Assembly (NCBI RefSeq): GCF_008831285.2
Contig: NC_045142.1
Location: forward strand, 26,301,876-26,365,875
Direction: 5' to 3'
DNA: 64,000 nt
Origin: Nymphaea colorata
Lineage: Eukaryota > Streptophyta > Magnoliopsida > Nymphaeales > Nymphaeaceae
Shown here: positions 1 to 12,211 of the stretch, piece by piece
Numbering within the stretch: the stretch's first letter is position 1
How the letters are laid out: each line of letters begins with the position of its first letter
Position numbers and translations under genes: made by a program
The notes under the pieces: model-generated
Databases searched by the model: none
Seen by the model: the letters and a program-made list of their open reading frames with translations, nothing else
What the model was told of the DNA's origin: nothing

Positions 1-250
1 TATTAGTGGTGCACCCGTGTAACCCAAGTATTGAAGTTGGCCTCATATTTAGTTGTTTCTTTAGTTGCCAGAGTTTGCTTTGCTCTCTCTTTTTCTTTTT
101 TCTTTTTTTCTTTTTTGTGGGGTATCCAGCCTCTCAATGAAATTGGTTGGTTTTATTTTGTAACTTGTAGATTGCAGTGTCACAATGTCTTCTTTATCTC
201 TTTCATTCTCAAAATGCTTTCTGATGGTAAAAGTGTTCAATAGTGTGCAG

Positions 251-357
251 GATGCCAACAGTACCATAAATTTGTTGACAACCTTGGTCTTGTGGTTGAA
301 TATGTCTTCAGAAAGGAAGAAGATATTGACACAGACAAGATTGATGAACACTTTTAG
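251..357 (+). CDS. Terminal exon of an unidentified + strand gene (partial)
   Basis: A pyrimidine-rich tract ending in gtgcag at 250 is followed by an open frame in phase with TGC at 253. It codes for about 34 residues beginning CQQYHKFVDNLGLVVEY, with a charged tail ending DEHF, and stops at TAG 355-357. The sharp acceptor site, hydrophilic composition and terminal stop suggest a last coding exon whose upstream exons lie before the window. I do not recognise the family. Bases 1-250 would then be intron. The exon is short, so a chance open frame is possible. Confidence 0.42.
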
Positions 358-1905
358 AGTATTTCTCTGAGATACACATAATATTTATTTGAATGCAGGA
401 AATATGTGAATCTAATATAGTGGTTTCTGGAAGTTGCTGAAATTGCATCATTCTGCCACCAAAATCTGTGTGTCCAAACTGCGCACTTTTAGCTAACAGA
501 AAAATATAAAGGCCAAGTAGGAAACTATGAGAAAGTGTTGAACTGGGTTTGCTGGTTATATGTTCAATTAGAAGAATGTGTTTTGCTTAACTGTAGCTCA
601 GTGGAGGCAAGTTTGCTTCAGTAAGGATGAATGAATGGTAGGAGTAGTTGATGGATTCGGCTGTAGAACCGTTTTCCTTTCTGCATCCATGGGATATAGA
701 TGTCGATCAATTTATTTCCACGAAATGCAAATGATTCTCATATAATCGTTACGTTGACGAAGTGACTCAAATTCAGCCTGCGGCTTCATCATCTTAGCAC
801 ATTGCCTGGTTTTACAGAGTCTACAAATATATATAATACATAGATAAAGAGAGGGAGAGGGAGAAAGAGAGTAGTAGTAAAGCAAGTTAATGAAGAAGCG
901 TTAATGCATGCACTTGACCTGTACTTGTAAATTGTAATCAAGTGATAGCTATGTCAAGAAGGGTGATTATTACGTTGTTGGCTTTGCTGTAGTTTGAAAG
1001 AAAATACCAGAAAGGTAAAACTTGTCGTTTTTCCTTGGTGACGAATTTTGGAAGTTATAGGAATGCATTTGTAAAAAATGTAAAACAGTTTGGATCTTTT
1101 TGCTGTCGAGTTTCCGGAGTAATATGTGTAGAAGCCCATCTCGACAAAGGCTAATTTAGGTAAGAGAGCATTGAAAACCAATAAATGAAGTGAATCTATC
1201 TAGTGAATGGACACAAATTTTGATTTTTCATGTACAAGGAAAGAAGAGGAAGAAATTCGAACCTTTGTGAGCTACAAGAACATGGTCTATGTTGTTGCTT
1301 TTCTCACTACGATTAGATTTGGTACTAAAAATTTAAAAAAATAAATTACACTTAAATTCACTTTATACTTTTTTTTATCTCATCGAACAGCTCGCATTTT
1401 TTTAGTGAAGCACTTGCATAAATACACAGTTATACATATAAATACACAAAATACTGGGCTAAGCAGCAACCGGATTATCTAACCTTCAAGTGATTGCTGA
1501 ACATTTCAATGTCTTCACACAACTCTCTGCAACAGTCCAACATTACCCCTGCGTCAAGAAACCTAGGGCTGGTCTTTTAGCTCGAAAAGCAGTGACAAGG
1601 AATACCTATTGACCCTCGAAAGAGGTGAAAAAGCCAGTCGAGAATGCTCAAAATGTCAGACGTTGTACACCTTCTTCTAACCGAAAATTACCCCTCTTTA
1701 GGGCTCAATCAAGCGTTGACATGTTAAGCATTAATCAACCACGTTCAAAACCAACAACATGAAGCAGATCAGTAGACTTGAGAATCAGTAGACTTGAGAA
1801 GCTCCGAATCTCAAGTTAAAATCAGGACTGAACTCCCGAAAGCTGCTCTAGTATAGCTTCAAGAGCAGCCAACTTGATAAAGCTTAAGATGGTCACTTTG
1901 TTCAA
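358..1905. other. Intergenic/3' UTR stretch, no gene seen
   Basis: AT-rich sequence with only short, unconvincing open frames on both strands. A GA-rich microsatellite lies at about 847-873. The left part is presumably the 3' UTR of the gene ending at 357, and the right end holds the 3' UTR of the minus-strand gene whose stop is at 1906. Confidence 0.5.
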
Positions 1906-3897
1906 TTAATCTGAAGATGCGTCAGAATCAGCATCAGACTCCACATAAAAATGTGATGGCCGGACTCTGTTTAAGTTGGCTTCAAGTGGAGGAAGGTCAT
2001 CATCCTCATCACTTGAACATTGTCTTTCTGTGGGATGAGCATCCTCTGTTGGTCCATGTTCACTCCTCTCAGTGCGAAATACTTCTGGCCTACATGGGCA
2101 TTAAGACAAGTGAGAATGAGCATTGAGATTGAAAGTAACGAAATAGAACAGAAGAGAAAGAAACACGCCCACAAAAGATGTTTTATAACAAGATAGTCAT
2201 TGTTTTGCAGAGCCAGATGAAACGAAGGCAAAGAATCGTTCCTACGCAGTTCACAAGTGAGAAGACTGTTCTTCAACCAGCATAAAGCAGGAGGCCAACA
2301 CTTAAGCAAGCTCAAGATCCTAATAATAGTTTTCTGATTGTGACCTCCGACACATAAAAAGAAAAAGTTGGACTTCTGTACTTTCATTTAAAAAAGGAAA
2401 GCTTCCAGAGTAGCCATTTTCTTCTCCCAAAAGTTGTGTCTACATCTGAACAACATGGATTCAGACTTCCCCTCAAAGTTAAAGCCTCTTAGCAACACAT
2501 AACGCCTGGATCCTCAATGAACAAGAGAATTGCAAATTCACAACAAGCACCAAAACTTTTAAGAGGCGCAAACCCAACCTGACAACATCTAGTCCACCAG
2601 CATCACTTGAAGTTCAACTTTTCCTTGGGTCCAGTTGCATGAGCAGTTCAACTTGAACAATCTATCCTATACGGGGAACCCTTTATTGCAGCAAAATAAG
2701 CTTCGAAGTAGAAGGGCTGGGTATGAAATTGGTGGGTATAGTTCTCACAGAAGCATAGCCAAGTTCTGTAGTGGTACAAAAACGAAGAGCTAAACTGAAT
2801 GTGCATAAGAGACTGCTCTTATCTTTAAGTTAATACTAATTTTTGCATTTTTCTTTCACTTTACAGCTATGTATGATGAAAAGGTCCAATATCAACACCA
2901 TACCTTGCCGACCAATTAATGTTCAACTCAAGCATCAAATAAGACCCAATTGGAACGTAGAACCAACTAAAGCAAATTCAGCCGTCTTGAAAAAGAAAAA
3001 GAAAGCCATTCCCATCAGGAAACCATAGTCATAATTATATAGATGAAGGATTTGGAGAATCAAATATTACTGATCTAGCTTGATTAAACATGAAAATTGC
3101 CTACTTAAGCAACAAATTTGGTATGAAGAGGTACATGTAAATCTAAGGCACTTCCTTGCTTATTTCCTTGGAGCACATAAAACAAATGTCATATACCAGC
3201 GCAAATGAACAAGGCAACAAAATCAAACACAATAATTTAGGATTACCATTCCTGTGATCTTTGAAGTGCTCGAACTTGCTCATAGAACAGGACTTGTGAG
3301 ACAATACACGTGACCTTATGTCCTAATTCGAGTGCCTTGTCCATCCCACTTCCATCAACAATTACAAAGCTACCTGTGATTGAAGGTTTAACGACCATGG
3401 TAAGACCTACTATCAAGTTAGGACTAAAATATAGAACATGAACCCTCATAACCTCACAAAACTATTATGTAGCATGGAATGAAGCTCCAAGCTTGAGTAT
3501 GGCAAGGAAAGGATACCTTGTTTAATCCAAATGCTTTTCTGGAACTTTGCAGGAAACAATGCCAGTGATTTATCTCCTCTGGCATCCATCACCTGAAGAT
3601 AAAACACAAGAAGAAAAATAAGATCATCTTTCGATACAGACATATAGCTATATCACGGCCAATTCTATGGGAAATCAGGTATCTTCGTGAGATTGAAAAA
3701 AAAAAACATTCTTTGAGATACGAAACCAAAGATGAAAAAAATTATGAATCGGAAAGAAGGTGTGGAGATTGAAGCATGGCTACCTCGATGATATTGGAGC
3801 CTCGGAGAGAGGCCACTTTCATTATGGACTGCCCCTCTTGAAGGGATGGGAGGTCATCCCCCATGGCCCTTTTCAAATTCTTCCTTCCACCCTTCAT
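1906..3897 (-). CDS. EIF1AD: EIF1AD-like protein (eIF1A/S1-like domain RNA-binding protein), complete
   Basis: Four exons on the minus strand: 3897-3784, 3592-3517, 3373-3247, 2089-1906, 501 nt in all, coding for 166 residues (the human protein is about 165). The start MKGGRKNLKRAMGDDLP leads into the one-domain OB/S1-like fold. Recognisable pieces are SIMKVASLRGSNIIE, then ALFPAKFQKSIWIKQG across the exon 2/3 join, then CIVSQVLFYEQVRALQ and WPEVF. The C-terminus is an acidic tail (SSDEDDDLPPLEANLNRV...DSDASSD) typical of the family. EIF1AD resembles translation factor eIF1A and is a nuclear RNA-binding protein of poorly defined role. All three introns are GT-AG and every join keeps frame. 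The start-codon region is part of a local tandem duplication (see 3876-4048). Confidence 0.9.
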
Positions 3898-4048
3898 CCC
3901 CACTTTCTGGGTTTTCACACGCCTTTGCTGGGTGGAGAGAAGCGAATCAGGTAGAGACTTAAAGAGAATTCTTCCTTCTACACTTCATCCCAACTTCCTG
4001 GATTTGTCCCGGGCCTTTGCTGCGTGAAGAGAAGTGAATCAGGTAGAG
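3876..4048 (-). repeat. Tandem duplication of the EIF1AD start-codon segment
   Basis: About 82 bp at 3876-3957 (which contains the start codon at 3897) recurs, diverged, at 3967-4048 with a period of 91 bp. Both copies hold the order: pyrimidine-rich start segment, GCCTTTGCTG, then GAATCAGGTAGAGA. By eye identity is a little above 80 percent. The upstream copy keeps its ATG (3988) but reads MKCRRKNSL and then stops at 3959, so it cannot supply the protein start. Confidence 0.8.
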
Positions 4049-4210
4049 ATGCCTAGAGAGCTCAAAGCGCCAACTAGAACACGTTGCCTTCCAATGTTGT
4101 GCAACTCGACCCAAAATCTTGCTAAAATCGATGAGGCGAGGCAGAGGTGTTGAACCTATTAGAGACAAGACATAAGCCCCGACGTGTTGAAGGGTAAGCT
4201 TCAAAGGCAA
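3959..4210 (-). promoter_or_regulatory. Upstream ORF(s) in the EIF1AD leader
   Basis: An 83-codon frame opens at ATG 4210 and, in the same frame, passes through the duplicated ATG at 3988 before stopping at 3959-3961, 62 nt upstream of the main start. If the transcript begins upstream of 3988, the main ORF is preceded by at least a 9-codon uORF. Transcript ends are not visible, so its use is inference. Confidence 0.4.
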
Positions 4211-5297
4211 GCTTCAAAGGCAAATTGGTGAATACATAACATTAAGGAAAATATCAATATAAATATCAACAAGTTTTTAACAAGGTATTGTTTATCACAT
4301 AAGTTAATAATAAATTGGGGGTTTCATATTCGTTAATTTTTTATATTCATAAATATTGTTTTTGCATTGGCATATAAAATGCAATGTACACGAAAATTGT
4401 TACTTCCATTAGGTCACATATTAATATACCATACAAGCACAATTTTCTTCTGAAAAGGTAAAATTTCTTAATCGTAAACACGTATCCTACAAAAAAAAGC
4501 ACAGTGGCAACCAAAGTTGGTCTTGGAACAGAATAAGAAAATTCTTAAAAACTCCCACATTGAGACGCTTCTCAAACAAATTTTCACACATATTAACGGG
4601 CCTAGTATGCACTATAAATTGCAAGTAGAAGTCATCATTATAGATACAATTATGCCAATATCACAGACAGATAATATGATTTCCAGAAGAAACAAAATTT
4701 GTTACTGGATACACATGAACCAGGTGAAAAGTGCCAATGTCAACAGTATAAGAGGATCAATTACAAATTAGAAAGAAAAATGATTGTGGGTGAGAAATAG
4801 CTATGAGATGCAAAAAGAGTCTGAAACCAGAACACGCACATACAGAGAGAGAGAGGACTGCCATTTGGGCAAAACTAATATACAAAGCATCATCATGTTC
4901 ACAAAGAACAAAAAGCTCATTTCAAGACTTCCAACAGCAATTTGTATTAAACGCCTTATCCCAAGCACAGAAAAATACATGCTCGTTGCTCACAGATTCC
5001 GGTTCAGATAATTTTCTTATAAATAACTTTCAAACTTAAACCTACTTATTAGAACGCTAGACCGAGGAACGAAGACTGTCGTCCCATAGCTTGCCGGCAG
5101 CCTTCAATGTGCCTGGTGCACGCCGCGGCCGCGGCCGCAGCCGTGAGGCGCAGCGTAATATGCATTGCTGGCAAATAACTTATAAAGAGCCTTTTCTTTT
5201 CAAACTGAAAGGAACTGGACTTAGCACTTCATACAATTTGCACGGCGTATAAATTCATAATAAGCATATAGAGATTATCGTACAATAAATAACATCA
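4211..5297. other. Intergenic stretch with a GC-rich patch
   Basis: AT-rich sequence without a convincing gene. A short GC-rich block at about 5090-5150, with alternating CGCGGCCGCGGCCGC, is open in more than one minus-strand frame after an acceptor-like ttatttgccag. It could be a terminal exon, but no family is recognisable and all frames there look equally plausible. Confidence 0.35.
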
Positions 5298-5298
5298 G

Positions 5299-5585
5299 AA
5301 AATGTTGGTTTTAGAAGATGCAATCTCTAATGTTTTTTCACCTGAGGAACTAATCGAACTGTTGCAAGCAGAACGAGCAGGTCGTGCGTTGGAAGAGGCT
5401 ACTTGCTCCCAAGGCATCTTATTGAACACAACAAGAGAAAACCTGAATACCCAGAGTTTCATATCAGAAGCTAGTTTTCAAAAAACCGATCGAGTTTTAG
5501 CCAAAGACGCTCTCCCAGGTCGTATTGATTAGTTAAAAGGTATGAAAGAGAATGCTGTTAGGAGGGGATGATACCAGACCGATTA
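5299..5585 (+). pseudogene. rpoC2: Nuclear plastid insertion (NUPT): rpoC2 fragment
   Basis: The + frame from 5302 reads [42 protein letters not shown] and [13 protein letters not shown]. This matches the plastid-encoded RNA polymerase beta'' subunit (familiar core: [36 protein letters not shown]). The conserved Trp codon after GRID is TAG here (5530-5532). Reading on gives LKGMKENAV and then a frame disruption in a G-run near 5562-5568. Only about 95 codons of a protein of well over 1,000 residues are present, so this is a decayed organelle-to-nucleus transfer, not a working gene. The several substitutions imply it is not recent. I see no clear flanking plastid genes. Confidence 0.85.
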
Positions 5586-6570
5586 AAAAACTCCAATCAT
5601 CCTCTATAACTCTTTCAGAACGAATTGGATGGGAAATTCAGAACTGAACCGTCTTGAGTATGGAGACTCGGAAAGCAGCAGTAAGGCTCATAGATTGTAC
5701 ACCACCAACTTTGGCATGACCAAAGAATAAGCAAGAACCACACAAGTTTTGAACTTGAGCCACAGCTGCGCACACAACAGCCAAAGGCCGTTGCTGACCC
5801 CTTTGCATCTAACTTTGGCAATTTTACTAACGTAGAGCTCAACTGAACCATTCAACTAGGCATTGTTGAAAATCTTGCAATACGGAAAAATATAGGAACA
5901 ATTACTGGATAAACTGTGGAAAAAAAGGACATACACAAGAATTTCAAAGTCTAAGACATGCATGTTCATCAGCCCTCAATGATGCACCGAAATAACGTGA
6001 ACCTAATAACAGAAATATTAGATAAGGATTAAAAGCAATTTAAAGAAACTGTATGAAAAACAATTTGAAAGATAACATATATTTTGTTCGCAAAAACTTT
6101 TGAAGACCAAGAAGAGAAGGAAAAGCAGAAATGCCCCAGAAAAATAACGTTCGCCTAGAATTAAAGTGACTGATGCACTAGGCTTGGGCTTGGGGCGCAT
6201 AACTTGTAGCAGCTTTACACTATGCATAGGCCCAGTTTCTTGTTCAACCTTGAACAACATTCGTTGTGTCAAGCCATATCACTGTTTCGGCCTGACGCAA
6301 TTCCCCACCTCCAAAGCGGAGAAAAATCTTACAAGTGGTAGAAGGTTTTCTATTTCAGTAGTCGCTCTGCAACTAACATAACTTCTACGCGGATCTCCTT
6401 AGGCATTCTACGATTAAACAATATGCTGATACACAATTGAGAACAGAAGCAGAACCGTAAATCACGCCAACATGGCATTCAAAAGCTAATCAACTACGGA
6501 ATCTAGAGGCAATTCTGATCAGAAAGACAATCAGCACATGCAGCATCAAAACAATATGAAGATGTGAAAT
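5586..6570. other. Non-coding stretch, no gene seen
   Basis: Only short open frames with no recognisable domain on either strand. The frame on the minus strand at about 6018-6272 ends in a low-complexity hydrophobic tail and has no family resemblance. Confidence 0.4.
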
Positions 6571-6571
6571 T

Positions 6572-6690
6572 TGGGGGAGAGCAAGACAGAAAGGGAGACA
6601 ACGAGAGCAAGAGAAGCAAGACAGAAAGGGACACACGAGCAAGACAGAAAGGGAGACAACGAGAGCAAGAGAGAGAGAAAAAAAAATTAG
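6572..6690. repeat. Purine-rich minisatellite
   Basis: The unit GAGCAAGACAGAAAGGGAGA is repeated with small changes near 6578, 6612 and 6635, then grades into a GAGAGA microsatellite. Open frames through it on both strands are low-complexity artefacts. Confidence 0.75.
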
Positions 6691-6724
6691 GCGTTTCTGA
6701 AAGGGACACAGCGACAGCAAGAGA

Positions 6725-6905
6725 GAAACCTTACTTAAGCGGCGACTGTGGCGTTGGTGAACCGGCGGAGGAGCGGAGCGACGATGGTGAGAGCGGCGAC
6801 GGCGGACCGGCGACGGTGAGAGCGGCGACAGTCTCAAATGTGGGGGTCGTCTGCGGAGGGAGGAGGAGACGGGTGAGAGGGGGATTTGCGTGAGAGGTCG
6901 AGCGG
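6725..6905 (-). other. GC-rich block, possible 5' exon/leader of an unseen minus-strand transcript
   Basis: A GC-rich patch of GCGACGG/CCGTCGCC repeats. On the minus strand it is followed by a donor-like CTTAAG|gtttctc or taagtaagg. There is no good ATG inside it, and I could not connect it to downstream coding exons. It may be a leader exon or a CpG-rich promoter. Confidence 0.25.
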
Positions 6906-6937
6906 GTGAAATTTTTACCCGGACAATCAAACGGACC

Positions 6938-6940
<3 letters not shown>

Positions 6941-6984
<44 letters not shown>
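6941..6984. repeat. 44-base poly(A) run
   Basis: An uninterrupted A44 tract read directly from the sequence. No processed pseudogene or LINE body can be recognised upstream, so its origin is unclear; assembly length may be inexact for such a run. Confidence 0.95.
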
Positions 6985-6986
<2 letters not shown>

Positions 6987-9900
6987 GAGAGGAGACTTAC
7001 TCTATTCCCGTTTTCGGGCTTCGCTGCTTCGCAAGTTGCATCCTCCGTTATCTTCACTGTTGTAAATACTGTTGCTCATCTATCATTTGTTTGAATACTG
7101 TTGTGTTAGAATAATGTTTGATCAAAACGAATGCGTAGTGTTGAATAGAAGGAGCGATTAATTAAAAGGAAAGCACACGTCTTCACATAGATGGGCATCT
7201 CTCTCGCAATTATTAATATATTGTCCTTCAACTTGCATATCAATATTCTTTTTTTTGTAATATAGAGAGTCGATGTCATCACAGTTCCAAATATAAAATA
7301 AAAATATAAAATGAACTGTGTACCAACGTTGGCTCGTCCGTTATAATTTCTTTTTAAGTTGTTTACATAAATACAAATTATATGGAAATATAAAAAAATT
7401 GAAACTTCAGTGTTTAAATTATATTTTATGATTCAAGAAATTTTTGTAATCAATTTTATACAAATTATTAAATTTAATATTGACACTTGATTTTTATGGT
7501 TTTATTGGAATGTTGGATTTGTGGAAACCTGCATTCATGGTACTTGAGAGCCAAGTGACATGCATTAAGAAAACCGGATGGTGCTTTCTCTGCCCTCTTC
7601 CTCTCTCTGACCGTCACAGATGGTCGCCCAGGTATATAGCGAGCATTGAAGATGAGAGGCTTGTTTGGACTAGGTGTTTCCTGTTCAATCCAATTAAAGT
7701 TTGGTTGGCTTCGTATTCATGCATAAATAGTGCACATAAAATTTGCACCAATTCTTTTAACGACACCAAAGTTTGTAGTTTGTACAATACTATCCAATGT
7801 GCAATCATTTATCAGAAGACATTTATAAATTAAAAAAATTTGTTAAACCGAAACAGAAATTAATTAATTAATTTATTAATTGGATAATGAATAATTTGTG
7901 AGGTACCCTTTACCTTTATCTGAAGTAAGTTGGTCATGGCATTGAGTCCTTCTGGAGGGACGAACATAGGAAATATCATGTGGTTCATGTTCATGACCAT
8001 CTTCGCCAACTTCTTGTGGGGGGGCGAAGTCTTTCTTCTTTAGATTCTTTTTCTTTCACGTTGGTAGCATTGGAAAATGCCTTTTCGCAATAAAGAAAAA
8101 GGTGGGGATTTCACAGAATTTTGCCTAACATGAAACAAAAAAGTATGGGCCTAAAAAAATTATTGAAGGTTGAAACTAGCAGGCAGCCGAAGTTAATTTG
8201 CATTTACATATACAACAGGGGCGATGGTGGAGAAAGAAAACGGCATGTTCATCCTCCGATCAGAATACTGATTCTTTTGACACTTCATTAATATTAGAGG
8301 GCATTGAATCTACGAGTCTCAGCAAGATTATCTCAGTGAAAGATCAAGCAAGCAACCAAGAAAAACAGTCACGTTGCCGACATAACACAAAGTTTGAAAA
8401 GGAAATATTAGATTCATCTGACCATATTGTAACAACCATAACAGAGTTTACCATAGCCATGTCCTGTTACCAAAACAAGGTACGGTCTCATCTAAAGTGT
8501 AAGGGATTTCAGATTGAACAGAGTGTTCTTTTAGTTAGCTTTTCAGAAGAAAATTGTGCTTGTATGGTATATTAATATGTGACCTATTGGAAGTAACATA
8601 CTTTAAAGGTTTATAAAGAGGGTTACTAACTAGATGGTTGTCATAGTTCGTAGCATTTTTGAGGTTGAAGCCGAAACTGCTATGGGACTGGTTGGGATTC
8701 ACCGAATCAGGAGCCCAAGCCCAGGAGTGGTTATGGTTGTTCCGCTGAAGGTACAAATCTCTGGACTTTGGGATAAAATAAATTTCCTTGATGGCAAGTA
8801 GATGTAGTGTTTTGTATTGAAGAAGAAGAAAGCACGACACTAGCAAGACTTTTTTCTTTGTGAGAAATGCAAATACGCAACTCCAAAAACCCAACCAATC
8901 AACTACAATCGATTGGTGCCAACATACTAAAGTGTCGGCATAACATTTGGATAAATAATTTTACACACATAAGAATGATTGTTCTGAGATGGCACCAGCT
9001 AGCGTCGGCCAATCTGCAAGGGAGGGAAAAAAGAACAAAAAAAAAATCGAGACTACCACCCACTAAAACATTTTGTCCATAGCTACAAAAAAACGTGTAT
9101 TATTCCAAACAAAAAATGTTTAAAAAGTAACAAACTAATAAGCTGAATAAGAGGCGAAAACCCCATTTTTTTAAACGTCAAAAAACGAAAAAAAAATGTG
9201 TTTATTAACATTTTTATCCACTTTTTTTTTCACGTTTTTCCAGTTTTTACCCTTTTCATCATTTTACACTCAAACTTCACGATAAATTTTCCTTTTTTGT
9301 TTTTTTCTTTCTTTTCCGTTGGCTCATGCATCAAGTGACCATCAAAGTGAAAATGAGTACCTAATTCTACAAATTCATACTCCACGTTACTATTTTAGTA
9401 ACTCATTCAGCTTTGCTTCTCAAGTCTTCAATTTATTTCAGAAGAATATCAATCGTAATTTTAGATAACAATTTCAACGAATTTTGGTTATAATGTTTGT
9501 TCAATATCTTAGAAATAAAATTACTTTTGGTTAGTTTCTTGCAATTTGCCTCTTTGAGGAGCATGAGCATGCGTATGTTCTAAGGATTAAAACTTGACAA
9601 TATGGTTTTAGTAGGAAATGTAATGACACTCTAAAGTTATCCGAAATCCAACTTAGATGGATTTCTCTACTAAGTTTGTAGTCTACTTTGCTACAACTAG
9701 TCTAAAGCATAGGCGAACTTGTGTATAGCAAAATGAGAAATAAGACAGGGATGGATGTGTCAATTGACCATAAACGAAGCACCAATTTGAAATAAAAAAA
9801 AATTCCCCACCTTCATGCAGTATTCGTGGTGCACCCCTTTCCTTTTCTCCCTTTCTAAAGGCGGTGATGTAAAGAAATCCAAGTCTTATCACACCAGATC

Positions 9901-10261
9901 GGTAACCCAAATCTGCTCCAGTGGAAGCAAGTAACTTGTTCAAGTCATCCAGCAGTTTTAGGCATACAAGAAACCTTAGAGTTAACTGGCTGAAGAGTTC
10001 ATCATAAATGATTTAAGTTGAACAAGTCAATTTTTTTGGGAACAAAATTTATATTTGAGGGACAACCATTTGGCTATAACTTCATACATAAGTTTGATTT
10101 TGCTTAAAAAGTCGTAGCATAGTTGGTCAGTTTGAGGGTTGACAATGTCTTCAACTTGATTATTAAGAGCATTACTATTTGTTGCTACAAAGGTGGTTGT
10201 TTGGTTGCACGAAAGGTGTATGGTAAACCACTCAAGTCCTGAAACCACCTTAGATTCTGAG
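6985..10261. other. Long intergenic stretch, no gene seen
   Basis: AT-rich DNA with several A- and T-rich tracts (for example around 9170-9310). Frames at 7480-7833 and 8198-8575 (+) and 8535-8894 (-) reach 117-125 codons but show no domain and no plant-protein resemblance. I see no RNA gene. Confidence 0.5.
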
Positions 10262-10475
10262 GGTAAGCCTGAGCATCGGGCCGGGCTAGGCCGGCCCGGA
10301 AAACCTGAGTCCGAGCTCGGCTTGATTAAATTTAAAATATATTTATAATTAATTATAATAAAATATATATAATTATAATAAAATTTAAAAAAAAAAACTC
10401 ATTGTCAGGCCCACCCAGGTTTATCGGGCCGACCCAAGTTCCTTTTTTTTGGGCCCAGGCCCAGGAACTATGATC
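10262..10475. repeat. MITE-like repeat, GCCTGAGCATCGGGCCGG family
   Basis: Begins near 10267 with GCCTGAGCATCGGGCCGG, has an AT-rich core (10320-10395) and a GC-rich far flank with cgggccgacc and gggcccaggccc. The same terminus occurs inverted at 56,540-56,560, showing a dispersed family. No clean target duplication was found. Confidence 0.5.
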
Positions 10476-11399
10476 CATGAATTCACAAATGTTGAACTTT
10501 TTCCTTTGTTCAAATCATGGACTTTCAGAAAAGAAAAGAACTTGCGCCTTGAGGGTTAACGACTATGTTCTTAATATATACATCCCATGGACCAATTATC
10601 AGCCACACACTTTGGCAACGGAGGAACACCTCGACCATCTCTTCCTTAAAAGTTAAAAATGAGCTTTGTACCTTTATCTTTTGCGACCGTTGTTCCATTT
10701 ATGCAGCCGTAGGGAGTGTGTTCAATCACGTTCTATTACACAAAACACGATAAATACGTTAAATAAATGTGAGTCAGTCGAAAAAACGTCAATAAAATGC
10801 ATCTTTTTTTTTAAAGGTCTGAAAATAAAAAAACACGAAAAAAAACGATTTTTTTTTTCTTCTTTTTTACTGCATTGTTTTTAAATGTTAATCCAAACCG
10901 TAAGTTTCTATTTTTTTAAATGTATTAAGGAAGAGGGAGAGATGATTAACTAGAAAATTAAGTGTAATAAAGAAGAGAGTGCTGAGTAACGGATCTTGAT
11001 CATGTATAAAGAGGAAAGAAACATGGTTAACCAAAAAATTAGACTCAATAAAGAAGAGAAAAGAAAAAGATAGAGAGAGAGAGAGAGAGCTTAGCTGTTC
11101 CTCAATTAACGAAACCCTAACCCATACCATTAACTCCTTCATTAACTCACTTGGGTGTAAAATGGGAACAGGCAAAATCTATTGCATGGTAATCCTAATA
11201 TGGCTATTATTTACTTTTAATCTACTATTTTTCACCCAAATCCTATCATGTTTATGATTTTATCTAATCATTTTTTAATGTCTTATTATCAATTATTTAT
11301 TTATTTATTTTTACCTTATTTTTAAAAAAAATCCAAAATTTTTTCAAGTACCGTATTATGTCTCAGGAGTAACTCATCCTATAATACCCGTAAATGATA
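10476..11399. other. Intergenic stretch, no gene seen
   Basis: AT-rich sequence with a short GA microsatellite at about 11,070-11,091. No supported feature. Confidence 0.5.
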
Positions 11400-12193
11400 T
11401 ATATGACAATGGTTTAAAGTATATATACATAGTCCATTTAACTAATGTGCCTAAGCTAACCAAATTCAAACTAAACGTTAAATGTTCATGCTCGTCTCGC
11501 CGATGAAAAGGAACCACATTGTGCCAATTCAAAATGAACTTGTTTGATTCAAGCCACAAGTTACTTAGGACACTAGAATTACCATATAGAATTTAATCGT
11601 AGCGGTATAAAAGCGTTAGGCCAAGAAGATCAATCTGTATTTGTTCATTGGAAAAACAAATTAAAAAGGGAAGAACAACTCCTATAAAAGCTATTATCGT
11701 GTCTTATAGAGGTGGAGTGTAGCGCCAGGAGGTACACTAACTCTAACCAAGGTACCACTGCAGTCATAGACCTAGGGACATGAGAAAAGGGAAAGGGAGC
11801 AGGGTTTGGACTCCTTTTCTCATGGTGGGTCATAATTTTCTCACCCGGAAAATTTTTGGTTCCAGAGTTGAACATGGAACGCATCATAAGAGAGCAAGAG
11901 AAAACACCACGCCTGCTCCACATTTTCTCATTATTATCTAGACAAGAGATTCAAGCTGGGGAAGGACCCCTTTACAAGAGTTGCAACATTGGGGACAACT
12001 TACGAAATATCAAATAAGCTGTTCAAATAGAACGGTTGCAAATGCATAACAAAAATGCACTGTGGGTTTCACTTACTTCTCCAAGAAAGAAAAAAAAAAC
12101 TTCACCGTTTGATGGACAGGAAAAACCTACCGTAGATAAATTTTTGGACTGTTGCTTATGTATAGTCCAACCACATATAACATCAATGAAAGC
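11400..12193. repeat. Segmental duplication, copy A (matches 40,165-40,990)
   Basis: Long collinear similarity in the same orientation to sequence just 3' of the fumarase gene. Shared landmarks include gttcatgctcgtctcgc, gattcaagccacaagtta, aggtggagtgt, catggtgggtcataa, ggggaaggacccctttaca and aatagaacggtt. It is interrupted at its right end by the hAT element. The block resumes near 16,830 and runs to about 17,581. Confidence 0.85.
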
Positions 12194-12201
12194 ATTGTAA
12201 C
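12194..12201. repeat. hAT target-site duplication (left)
   Basis: ATTGTAAC, identical to 15645-15652. Confidence 0.95.
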
Positions 12202-12211
12202 CAATGTTATC

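Noticed and set aside
6564-6930. Arg/Ser/Glu-rich open frames on both strands.
   Set aside because: They follow a purine minisatellite and a GC-rich repeat; composition explains them.
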